Source of the DNA: an uncultured bacterium | Lineage (GTDB): Bacteria > Actinomycetota > Coriobacteriia > Coriobacteriales > Coriobacteriaceae | Assembly: GCA_905215275.1 (NCBI GenBank) | Contig: CAJMPE010000026.1 | Location: forward strand, 1-15,477 | DNA: 15,477 bases | Reading direction: 5' to 3' | Shown here: positions 1 through 6,821 of the stretch, in pieces | Layout of the letters: every line of letters starts with the position of its first letter | Numbering within the stretch: the first letter of the stretch is position 1 | Program-made: the position numbers and the translations under genes | The notes under the pieces: generated by a model | Told to the model about the DNA's origin: nothing | The model's input: only the letters and a program-made list of their open reading frames with translations | The model's database searches: none

Positions 1-1
1 C

Positions 2-1441
2 CTGGCCGATGGCCTGCGTCGTCGCGGCGTCAAGAGCGCCGTGGCCCTGCGCGAGCCTTCGCTCGGTCCCGTGTTTGGCGTGAAGGGCGGTGCCGCCGGT
101 GGCGGTTGGGCCCAGGTCATCCCCATGGAGGACATCAACCTGCACTTTACCGGCGACTTCCATGCCATCGGCGCCGCCAACAACCTGCTGGCAGCCATGC
201 TCGACAACCATATTCAGCAGGGCAACCAGCTCGGTATCGACGTTAAGCGCATCACCTGGAAGCGCGTTGTCGACATGAACGACCGTCAGCTGCGCCATGT
301 TATCGACGGCATTGGCGGCAAGGCCCAGGGCGTGCCGCGCGAGGATGGCTTCGACATCACTGTTGCCTCCGAGGTCATGGCAATCCTGTGCCTGTCCACG
401 AGCATCAACGACCTCAAGGAGCGCCTGGGCGAGATTGTTGTCGGCTACAGCTATGCCGGCGAGCCCGTCCGCGCCCGCGACCTTAAGGCTCAGGGCGCCA
501 TGGCTGCGCTGCTTAAGGATGCGCTCAAGCCCAACCTGGTGCAGACGCTCGAGGGCACGCCCGCTTTTGTCCACGGCGGTCCCTTCGCCAATATCGCCCA
601 CGGCTGCAACTCCATCATGGCTACGCGCATGGCCATGCGCTTTGGCGACGTCGCGATTACCGAGGCCGGTTTCGGCGCCGACCTGGGTGCCGAGAAGTTC
701 CTCGACATCAAGTGCCGCATGACGGGCGTTCGCCCCAGCGCCGTCGTGATTGTCGCCACCGCCCGTGCGCTTAAGTACAACGGCGGGGTTGCCAAGGCCG
801 ACCTCAACGAGGAGAACCTCGAGGCCCTCAAGGCCGGCATGCCCAACCTGCTGCGCCACGTCGACAACATTCAGAATGTCTACGGTCTGCCCTGCGTGGT
901 CGCCATCAACCGCTTCCCGACGGACACCGAGGCCGAGCTCGAGCTCATCGAGTCCGAGTGCCAGAAGCTCGGTGTCAACGTTAAGCTGTCCGAGGTCTGG
1001 GCCAAGGGCGGCGAGGGCGCGCTCGACCTGGCCGATGAGGTCATGCGCCTGATCGAGCAGCCGAGCGAGCTCAAGTTTGCCTACGAGGACGGTGCCGATG
1101 TGGCCGACGCCCTCGAGGCCGTTGCCACCAAGGTCTACCGCGCCGACGGCGTTGACTTTACGCCGGCTGCCAAGCGCCAGCTCGCCGAGCTGCGCGAGAA
1201 CGGCTTTGGCAACCTGCCGGTGTGTGTCGCCAAGACGCAGTACAGCTTTAGCGACAACGCCAAGGCGCTGGGCGCTCCCGAGGGCTTCCGCATCACCGTG
1301 CGCGAGCTCAAGGTTTCCGCCGGTGCTCACTTTGTGGTTGCGTTGACCGGCAGCGTTCTGACCATGCCTGGCCTGCCCAAGGTTCCCGCGGCCGAGAACA
1401 TCGACGTCGACAACGACGGCAACATCACCGGCCTGTTCTAA
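2..1441 (+). CDS. fhs: Formate-tetrahydrofolate ligase, 5' end missing
   Basis: This enzyme (formyltetrahydrofolate synthetase) makes 10-formyl-THF from formate, THF and ATP in the cytosol, feeding one-carbon metabolism and purine synthesis. The reading frame is open from base 2 and ends in TAA, giving 479 visible residues. The family is usually about 550-560 residues, so roughly the first 75-80 are outside the window, including the ATP-binding loop expected there. The two family signatures are visible: GVKGGAAGGGW near the start of the visible part and VATARALKYNGG about halfway. The GTG at 41 is internal and is not the start, because homologous sequence continues upstream of it. A strong terminator follows 27 bases downstream, so this is the last gene of its transcript. 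Identification is secure; the true start cannot be seen. Confidence 0.97.
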   Translation: MADGLRRRGVKSAVALREPSLGPVFGVKGGAAGGGWAQVIPMEDINLHFTGDFHAIGAANNLLAAMLDNHIQQGNQLGIDVKRITWKRVVDMNDRQLRHVIDGIGGKAQGVPREDGFDITVASEVMAILCLSTSINDLKERLGEIVVGYSYAGEPVRARDLKAQGAMAALLKDALKPNLVQTLEGTPAFVHGGPFANIAHGCNSIMATRMAMRFGDVAITEAGFGADLGAEKFLDIKCRMTGVRPSAVVIVATARALKYNGGVAKADLNEENLEALKAGMPNLLRHVDNIQNVYGLPCVVAINRFPTDTEAELELIESECQKLGVNVKLSEVWAKGGEGALDLADEVMRLIEQPSELKFAYEDGADVADALEAVATKVYRADGVDFTPAAKRQLAELRENGFGNLPVCVAKTQYSFSDNAKALGAPEGFRITVRELKVSAGAHFVVALTGSVLTMPGLPKVPAAENIDVDNDGNITGLF

Positions 1442-1467
1442 GCCTGCTGCTCATAGCCGCTTGCCCC

Positions 1468-1503
1468 GCCCCGCCGCGCCCCATGGCTCGGCGGGGCTTT
1501 TTC
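1468..1503 (+). terminator. Rho-independent terminator of fhs
   Basis: A 9-bp perfect GC stem, GCCCCGCCG (1468-1476) with CGGCGGGGC (1489-1497), has a 12-nt loop and is followed at once by a T run (1498-1502). It lies just after the fhs stop codon. Confidence 0.92.
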
Positions 1504-1538
1504 CTCCGTCCCCAAGGGATCATTTTTTGTGGCGGCAA

Positions 1539-1550
1539 TGTTGCGCAACA
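1539..1550. promoter_or_regulatory. 12-bp perfect palindrome, possible operator
   Basis: TGTTGCGCAACA is fully self-complementary. It lies between the fhs terminator and the start of the zinc-ribbon gene at 1632, where a promoter would be expected. No convincing -35/-10 pair was found next to it. A dimeric repressor site is possible, but no regulator can be named. Confidence 0.3.
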
Positions 1551-1631
1551 AGAATGGAGATTTCTCTCGTACGGTGTAGTTGGAAGAACTGCGCGGGCGC
1601 ATTGCGGCTGCGGCGAGAGACGGGAGATGCG

Positions 1632-3647
1632 ATGTATTGCACTAAGTGCGGAGCTCAGATACCCGATGGCTCCACGTTTTGCACGAGCTGCGGCGCTCGC
1701 GTGGACGGCGTTGAGGACCAGGCGGAGCCTGTGGCGTTTCCGGTAGGGGATGCGCCGGCGTCCGCTCCTGTGGGACAGCAAGCTCCTCAGGGTGTCTCGG
1801 CTCATATGGCGGGGCAGCCCCGTTATGAGGAACCTATGACCGAGCCCGCCGAGGCCTCTCAGCCGTTTGTTCCGACGCCGCAGCCAAAGAAACCCAAGCA
1901 CAAGGGCCGTATCGTCGCGGCCGTTATCGGCGGCGTGGCCGTTGTCGCCATTGTTGCCGCTATCGTGATCGTGCCGCGTATTGGCGCGTCGTCCGAGGTG
2001 ACTTCGGGCGGCAAGGGCTATGTTGTCTGTGCATGCGAGACTAAAGTGCTGCCCAAGAACAGTAAGGGCAAAAAGCTCAAGAGCTATACCGTCGAGCTGG
2101 CGCCAGTGTCCGGCAAGGGCAAGAGCTATACCATAAAGGTCGACGGCGAGGACGGCTTTGCCATGGAGGACTTTGGCGAGCTGCCCGACCAGAAGTACCA
2201 GATGACCATCACCTCAGGCAAGGGCAAAAAGAAGAGCACGACCACCATGAAGGTCGACTATACCAAGGAAGGTTCGGACGCCCCCAAGAGCGTTGAGCTC
2301 ACACAGTCCAAGAAGGAGGCCAAGGCTTCTGCCAAGGCAGCGGTCAAGACGGCAGATGAGCTGTTCACCGACAAGATTCTCGAGTACCAGAAAAAGTACG
2401 GCGAGGGCGAGGCTGTCGGGTTCGATGAATATGCGTATGGAGCCCAGGGTGTTGCTTACGCCAAACTTGTTGACTTTGATGGTGACGGCCAAGACGAGCT
2501 GCTGATAGAGTATTCCGATGAGCCGGTTGATTTTGAGGATAAGGCTGCCTCTGCGAATCTTGAGGTCTGGGCGTATAAGAACGGCGAGATTGAGAAGGTC
2601 TACACGCCTGAGGCGGTTGTGGGCACTCAGCAGGCGTGTGTGACTTTCGGTCCTACTGAATATGCGGGCAAGATTGGATTTGTGCAGTGGTTTGACCATG
2701 GAGCGGAAATTAAACAAAGCGACGTCTCTGGCGAAAGTGGCCCTTCTGCTCATGAATGCCAAGTTAAATTCATCGGGTATGATGGTCAATCATTCAAGGC
2801 AATGACGGACCTTATTGCTCTGAGGGAATTCAACCCTGACTTTTCTGGCGTTTATGGCGTGTTATTTTCCGATAAGGATTCGGTAAACGAAACCATCGCA
2901 TCGGTTGCCACGACGCTGGAGCAGCTGAAATCGAAGGACGCTGGCGATGATGCGCAGATGAGTTATGAGGCCGCTACTGCCACGCAGGATGTCAGCTTTA
3001 CGGCACCGGTGGGCGAGGGCGCGCCTGATCCCGACGTTACGTGCCAGATTTCGGCCACGTGGACCTATCCCCAAGTAAAAGGCCAGGGCGTAGGTGTCGC
3101 CAAGTTCAACAAGGATATGATTCAGCTCGTCGCGGATGCGCTTGATGCGAGCAAGCAGGCAACGCCATATGATGAGAACAATCGTGTGACCACGATGTAT
3201 TACGCTGAGATTGTCTCGATTGATGGCGATATTGCATGCGTGCGTACCTACACCGATAGCTACATTCCTCCGTATCGTTCGGAGCAGGTGACGAGGTCGG
3301 CATACTATAACCTCAAGACGGGCGAGCAGGTTTCGCTTGAGGACTCTCTTGCACAGCACGGGCTCTCGTTTGACACCCTCAAGAGCGAGGCCAAGCAAGT
3401 GATCGGGGCGGCAAAGCGAGGGGCAGATTCTATAGTTGATGACAGCCTCGAAGACGACGATAACTTTACCGAGGACCATTTCTACTATGACGGCAAGGGT
3501 TATATCGTTGTTCTCGATACTGGTTTATTTGACTGCATGGCATGGGGTACACACGATCTGGTGGCGCATCCTTTCGATTCGAGCTATTCCGGCGGTCAAG
3601 ATGTTACGCCCGATTATCCTCGTGCCACATATGTGCCTAACGAGTAA
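1632..3647 (+). CDS. Zinc-ribbon single-pass membrane protein with large extracytoplasmic region
   Basis: The protein has 671 residues. The start is the ATG at 1632, with GGGAG (1622-1626) 5 nt upstream. The open frame reaches back to 1461, but that would run through the fhs terminator. Residues 1-21 form a CxxC...CxxC zinc ribbon (C3, C6, C17, C20). A Pro-rich linker leads to a basic stretch and one hydrophobic segment (about 94-117). The rest is predicted to be outside the membrane: a Lys/Gly-rich beta-like region, an Ala/Lys helix, an acidic DxDxDG loop (D281, D283, D285, then D288 and E289) resembling a calcium-binding EF-hand or FG-GAP loop, and a C-terminal region (about 453-660) that resembles the DUF3298/RsiV-type fold. 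Function is unknown; binding or envelope sensing is a guess. Codon use becomes more AT-rich after about 2400 than in fhs, hinting at a modular origin. A terminator follows at 3674. Confidence 0.85.
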   Translation: MYCTKCGAQIPDGSTFCTSCGARVDGVEDQAEPVAFPVGDAPASAPVGQQAPQGVSAHMAGQPRYEEPMTEPAEASQPFVPTPQPKKPKHKGRIVAAVIGGVAVVAIVAAIVIVPRIGASSEVTSGGKGYVVCACETKVLPKNSKGKKLKSYTVELAPVSGKGKSYTIKVDGEDGFAMEDFGELPDQKYQMTITSGKGKKKSTTTMKVDYTKEGSDAPKSVELTQSKKEAKASAKAAVKTADELFTDKILEYQKKYGEGEAVGFDEYAYGAQGVAYAKLVDFDGDGQDELLIEYSDEPVDFEDKAASANLEVWAYKNGEIEKVYTPEAVVGTQQACVTFGPTEYAGKIGFVQWFDHGAEIKQSDVSGESGPSAHECQVKFIGYDGQSFKAMTDLIALREFNPDFSGVYGVLFSDKDSVNETIASVATTLEQLKSKDAGDDAQMSYEAATATQDVSFTAPVGEGAPDPDVTCQISATWTYPQVKGQGVGVAKFNKDMIQLVADALDASKQATPYDENNRVTTMYYAEIVSIDGDIACVRTYTDSYIPPYRSEQVTRSAYYNLKTGEQVSLEDSLAQHGLSFDTLKSEAKQVIGAAKRGADSIVDDSLEDDDNFTEDHFYYDGKGYIVVLDTGLFDCMAWGTHDLVAHPFDSSYSGGQDVTPDYPRATYVPNE

Positions 3648-3673
3648 GGAAAGCTACGGATCGTGAATAGAAC

Positions 3674-3715
3674 AGTCCCCGGTGACGCAAAACGCGGCGC
3701 CGCCGGGGACTTTTT
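3674..3715 (+). terminator. Rho-independent terminator after the zinc-ribbon membrane protein
   Basis: The stem is AGTCCCCGG (3674-3682) with CCGGGGACT (3703-3711), a perfect 9 bp. The loop is GC-rich and may fold further, and a T run follows (3711-3715). Confidence 0.9.
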
Positions 3716-3754
3716 AATGCAAATTGGCTCCGAAACAAGCTGTCTGGGCCAGCC

Positions 3755-3918
3755 GCGCCACGAAAAGCGCCCATCTACTACGTTTACCGGGGTTGGACCG
3801 ACCATGGAGTGTTTTTTAACAATGCGGCAAGACGTTTACCTGCGGTTTTGTTAACACAAATATGGCTATGGTTGGCACCCTTGGGTTAAACGTAGTAGAT
3901 GGGCGCATTTTTTGGCGC
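3755..3918. repeat. Intergenic inverted-repeat element with 32-bp arms
   Basis: The arms 3755-3786 and 3887-3918 are inverted copies matching at 29 of 32 positions, and the inner 20 bp (3767-3786 and 3887-3906) match perfectly. The spacer is 100 bp and holds a second nested pair, TTAACAA (3816-3822) with TTGTTAA (3848-3854). The arm is too long and its loop too large for a plain terminator, although T6 at 3908-3913 could help stop transcription. It fills the gap between two convergent genes. It could be a MITE-like repeat, a structured RNA or a bidirectional terminator. No open frame in it is credible. Confidence 0.75.
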
Positions 3919-3937
3919 ACAGCCCAAGAAGGGATCA

Positions 3938-4174
3938 TTAGCCGCGCTGGAGGCCGAAGAGTTTGGCGTTGCGCTCGGCGACCATCATGTTGATATCGGC
4001 GATTTCCATCTCGCCGTCAATGTAGGGCTGGTAGGTGCCGTACGGATCGCCGGCTCCCAAGCTGCAGCTTCCGCAGTTGTCGCAACTGCCGTTGCCGCAG
4101 CCAGCGAGCGCTAGCTTGATGATCTCCTCACGCTCGGCACGCGTCGTGTCCTTGATGAGCTTGCTTTTTGCCAT
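3938..4174 (-). CDS. Small cysteine-rich protein, CX4CX2CX2C
   Basis: This is a 78-residue protein that I do not recognise by name. The start is the ATG at 4174, preceded by GAGG (4182-4185) at 7 nt. A longer frame from 4246 lacks such a site and its extra residues look non-coding. The first half is a charged helix (MAKSKLIKDTTRAEREEIIKLA), followed by the cysteine cluster CGNGSCDNCGSC, a GAGDPYGTYQPYIDGE segment and a C-terminal helix ending in LFGLQRG. The cluster could bind zinc or an iron-sulfur centre; that is inferred from spacing only. There is no signal peptide or membrane segment. It is transcribed divergently from the gene at 4313 and converges on the inverted-repeat element. Codon use matches the neighbouring GC-rich genes, which supports it as real. 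Confidence 0.8.
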   Translation of the reverse strand: MAKSKLIKDTTRAEREEIIKLALAGCGNGSCDNCGSCSLGAGDPYGTYQPYIDGEMEIADINMMVAERNAKLFGLQRG

Positions 4175-4312
4175 GACATATCCTCGATTCGCTTGTGACC
4201 GTCGGCCGCGCATGTCTTGTAAATACCGGCAGGCTTTGCCCATCATAGACTTTTGCGCGGGTAGAATGCATGGATAACTTGATGCTTACAGGCGACGGAA
4301 AGGAATCGTTGC
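4175..4312. promoter_or_regulatory. Divergent intergenic region carrying both upstream promoters
   Basis: This 138-bp gap separates two divergently read genes, so promoters for both should lie here. Possible -10 boxes are TAGAAT (4262-4267, plus) and TATGAT (minus, about 4243-4248). Neither has a good -35 box at 16-18 bp, so exact positions are not claimed. The ribosome binding site of the plus gene is GAAAGGA (4298-4304), 8 nt before its ATG. Confidence 0.35.
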
Positions 4313-5269
4313 ATGGACCAGGATAAGACGACCGTAATGGGTGGCTACGGCTCCCCGCGGACGGGCAATGGCGCCGATGAGACCCGCGTCGTGCCGAATC
4401 CCGGCTACGCTGCCCCCGATACGACGCAGGCGTCGGCCGATCCCACGCGCGTTGTGAATTACGGAAACGCAGCGCAGGACCCGTATGGCGTCTCGTCGCA
4501 GAGTCCCTACGGCAACGCGGCGGCAGACCCTTATGATGACCTGCTGCAGAATCCCATTCCGCAGCCTCAGCAGACGACATATATGCCGCGCACGGCACAG
4601 CCTCGCTACGAGTCGCGCGACCGATATGCGCGCGAGCCGTATCGTGAGTATCCCAAGTCCATCCCTCAGTATGGCGAGGACGAGGAGAAGAAGCCTTCGC
4701 GTTCGTCGAGCGTGATCAAGAAGATCCTCATCGTGCTGGCGATCTTCTTTGCCTTGTCGGTTGTGTTTGCCATCGTGTCGGGCATGCTCAACAAGCGGGG
4801 CGCCACGACTGATACCACGGCCGAGCAGACCGAGACTATCCAGTCCGGCACCGTCGACCTGAGCGATATCCCGGGTCAGTACTGGTCCAACGCCAAGAAG
4901 CTCCTCAAGTCGCGCGGGGCCGATCTTTCGAACGCCGTGATTCTGACCGATGACGGCTCGACGTCCGTTGTCGATGCCAATTGGGTCGTGACGTCTGCCT
5001 ACTATAACGACAACGGTAACCTCGAGATTCAGCTCACGCGCAAGGACGGCTTGTCGGGCAACGCGTCCGGCGACCAGGGCACCACGGACAGCTCGAGCTC
5101 CAACACGCTGGAAGACCTGAGCAACAAGGCCCAGGAGCTTGGGGATAAGGCCCAAGAGCTGGGCGACACGGCTCAGAATCTCGGCGATACCGCACAGAAC
5201 TTGGGCGATATGGCAACGAATGCCTGGGATGCCCTGCAAAACGGCATTTCGGGCGCGCAGGGGAACTAG
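4313..5269 (+). CDS. Single-pass membrane protein with Thr-motif N-terminus and heptad-repeat C-terminus
   Basis: The protein has 318 residues and starts at an ATG with a good ribosome binding site. Residues 1-133 are polar, low in complexity and rich in Tyr, Pro and Gln. They include three spaced D-x-T-x-V motifs (D4-V8, D22-V26 and D43-V47, the last two read TRVV) and a DPYG/SPYG/DPYD repeat. A basic patch (K136, K137) precedes one membrane segment (about 138-159), so the N-terminus should be cytoplasmic. Outside lie a Thr-rich linker, a small domain of about 60 residues (about 186-246, containing DIPGQYWSNAKKLLKSRGAD and ANWVVTSAYY) and heptad repeats (266-299). The small domain recalls PASTA-like or lipoprotein-type modules, but I cannot assign it. 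The Thr motifs suggest a substrate of a Ser/Thr kinase and an FHA-domain partner; this is inference. It ends at a terminator shared with the convergent transporter gene. Confidence 0.85.
   Translation: MDQDKTTVMGGYGSPRTGNGADETRVVPNPGYAAPDTTQASADPTRVVNYGNAAQDPYGVSSQSPYGNAAADPYDDLLQNPIPQPQQTTYMPRTAQPRYESRDRYAREPYREYPKSIPQYGEDEEKKPSRSSSVIKKILIVLAIFFALSVVFAIVSGMLNKRGATTDTTAEQTETIQSGTVDLSDIPGQYWSNAKKLLKSRGADLSNAVILTDDGSTSVVDANWVVTSAYYNDNGNLEIQLTRKDGLSGNASGDQGTTDSSSSNTLEDLSNKAQELGDKAQELGDTAQNLGDTAQNLGDMATNAWDALQNGISGAQGN
5108..5209 (+). repeat. In-frame 21-bp repeats encoding AQxLGDx heptads
   Basis: Tandem imperfect 21-base units encode LEDLSNK, AQELGDK, AQELGDT, AQNLGDT and AQNLGD(M). The heptad spacing with Leu at fixed positions suggests an amphipathic helix or coiled coil. 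Synonymous differences between units show the array is not a very recent slippage product. Confidence 0.75.
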
Positions 5270-5303
5270 CGGTCGAGCGGATAGAGCCTTAGCAGTGCAA
5301 ACA

Positions 5304-5371
5304 AAAACGGGGCGCAGGATCGCGTGACCGGGCGCGTAGGCGCGTTGGTCGGCGGTCCTGCGTCCCGTTTT
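5304..5371. terminator. Bidirectional terminator between convergent genes
   Basis: A long imperfect hairpin pairs AAAACGGGGCGCAGGATCGC (from 5304) with GCGGTCCTGCGTCCCGTTTT (ending at 5371), with some G-T pairs. It has A and T runs at its outer ends, so it can work for both the 4313 gene and the minus-strand transporter gene. Confidence 0.88.
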
Positions 5372-5379
5372 GCTGTCGA

Positions 5380-6561
5380 TTACAGCTGCTCGGCCGGACG
5401 CTCGGGCGAGCTAAAGCCGGAGTCAAATGTGACGACGCACGAGGCATCGGGCCGGCGCTCGTGCACGATGCGCGTGACGAGCTCCAGCAGCTCCTCGTCG
5501 GATATGTCAAAGCCGTCGGGACGCACCAGGTCAAACGAAACGAACCCGTCGTGCTCGTGCAGGTCATGGATGGAGAGCGTGGGGTCGATTTGCGCTATGC
5601 CGCGCTTGACCCAGCCGCGCAGGTCGTCGCCGGTGGTGGCGATGGGGTCGCAGTGTAGCGTGATACCGATGCCCATCTGCCGTTTGATATCGTGCTCGAT
5701 GGTGTCCAGGATCTCGTGATGTTCAAACGCATCGCCCTCGCCGGGCATTTCCACGTGTGCGCTGGCAAACTGGCGGCCGGGACCGTAGTCGTGCACCATG
5801 AGGTCGTGCGTGCCTAGGACCTGCGGATACGACATGATCTTGTCGCGGATTGCCTGGACGAGCTTGGGGTCGGGCGCTTGCCCCAACAGCGGGCTGATGG
5901 CGTCGCGCACCAGGCCCATGCCGCTGATGCAGATGAAGATGCCCACGCCCAGGCCCGCCCAGCCATCGAGGTCAAAGCCGGTCGCTTGCGAAATAAGCGC
6001 TGCGGCCAGGACCGAGGCCGAGGTAATGACGTCGTTTTTGGAATCCTGCGCCGTGGCGATAAGCGTCTCGGAATCGATGCGGTTGCCCAGCGTGCGGTTG
6101 AACGCCGCCATCCAAAACTTGACGAGCATGGACAGGACAAGGGCTGCCATGGAGAGCGCCGAATACGCGGTGGGGGAGGGCTTGATGATCTTGGTGACCG
6201 ACTCCAGGATCAGGTTGATGCCGACGGCGCAAACGAGAACGGCGACAAACAAGCCGGCGAGGTACTCGTAGCGGCCGTGACCATAAGGGTGCCCCTCGTC
6301 GGCCGGGCGGCTGGCAAGGCGGAATCCGAGCAGGCTCACGATGTTGCTCGAGGCGTCGGAAAGGTTGTTGAAGGCGTCGGCGATAAGCGAGACGGAGCCC
6401 GCGAGCAGACCGGCTATGCCCTTGGCCAGGCACAGTGTGATGTTGAGGCCAATGCAGATGAGGCTTGCGGCAAAACCCGCGTTGGTGCGGCAGGAGGCAT
6501 CGACCGGCTCGCTTTCGCTGCCGGGAACAAGCGTATGTACCAGCCGATTTACAAATAGCAT
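5380..6561 (-). CDS. Cation diffusion facilitator (CDF) family transporter
   Basis: The protein is 393 residues, with the ATG at 6561 and GAGGAG-type ribosome binding site 7 nt upstream; the longer frame from 6615 is not supported. CDF proteins export divalent metals from the cytosol in exchange for protons. The core is visible: transmembrane segments starting near FAASLICIGLNITL, the motif IADAFNNLSD, the loop HPYGHGRYEYLAGL, and TAQDSKNDVITS in a later segment. The metal site reads N-x3-D and D-x3-D instead of the H-x3-D typical of zinc exporters, which fits manganese or iron better, but the metal cannot be fixed from sequence. The cytoplasmic dimerisation domain ends near ITLHCDPI. An extra stretch of about 80 residues follows (from GDDLRGWVKRG) and looks like a second, diverged copy of that domain. 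No metal-responsive riboswitch was recognised upstream. Confidence 0.93.
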   Translation of the reverse strand: MLFVNRLVHTLVPGSESEPVDASCRTNAGFAASLICIGLNITLCLAKGIAGLLAGSVSLIADAFNNLSDASSNIVSLLGFRLASRPADEGHPYGHGRYEYLAGLFVAVLVCAVGINLILESVTKIIKPSPTAYSALSMAALVLSMLVKFWMAAFNRTLGNRIDSETLIATAQDSKNDVITSASVLAAALISQATGFDLDGWAGLGVGIFICISGMGLVRDAISPLLGQAPDPKLVQAIRDKIMSYPQVLGTHDLMVHDYGPGRQFASAHVEMPGEGDAFEHHEILDTIEHDIKRQMGIGITLHCDPIATTGDDLRGWVKRGIAQIDPTLSIHDLHEHDGFVSFDLVRPDGFDISDEELLELVTRIVHERRPDASCVVTFDSGFSSPERPAEQL

Positions 6562-6775
6562 GGCGTATCTCCTCGCATTCTTATTAAGGGGATAGTGTAG
6601 CTCGCGCAGGCGCAACGTGTACCGATGTTCAGAAAATGCAGCAATGGTCTGCCGGCGCTAACGGGCGCGAGGCGGAGGGGGGCGACTGCCCGCGCGCCTT
6701 CGAGTTCACTGCGCCTTCCCGTCCGACCGAGTGCTCCATTTTGGGCCACATGGGTATGGGCACGCGCCGATTTGC

Positions 6776-6794
6776 TCGACATACTTAATGTCGA
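6776..6794. promoter_or_regulatory. 19-bp inverted repeat, possible operator
   Basis: TCGACAT (6776-6782) and ATGTCGA (6788-6794) are perfect inverted arms around a 5-bp centre, ending 27 bp before the ATG at 6822. The position fits an operator or a small mRNA hairpin ahead of the strong ribosome binding site. No -35/-10 pair is convincing, and the rest of 6562-6821 shows nothing clear. Confidence 0.35.
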
Positions 6795-6821
6795 CAGCCC
6801 TGTGCAAAGGAGGACGTTTCC

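Noticed and set aside
490..870. Open frames overlapping fhs in other frames
   Set aside because: High GC content creates many spurious frames; fhs itself is certain from its signatures.
1461..1631. Extended N-terminus for the zinc-ribbon membrane protein from the TTG at 1461
   Set aside because: It would start inside the fhs terminator, the extra residues look non-coding, and the ATG at 1632 has a good ribosome binding site and begins directly with the zinc ribbon.
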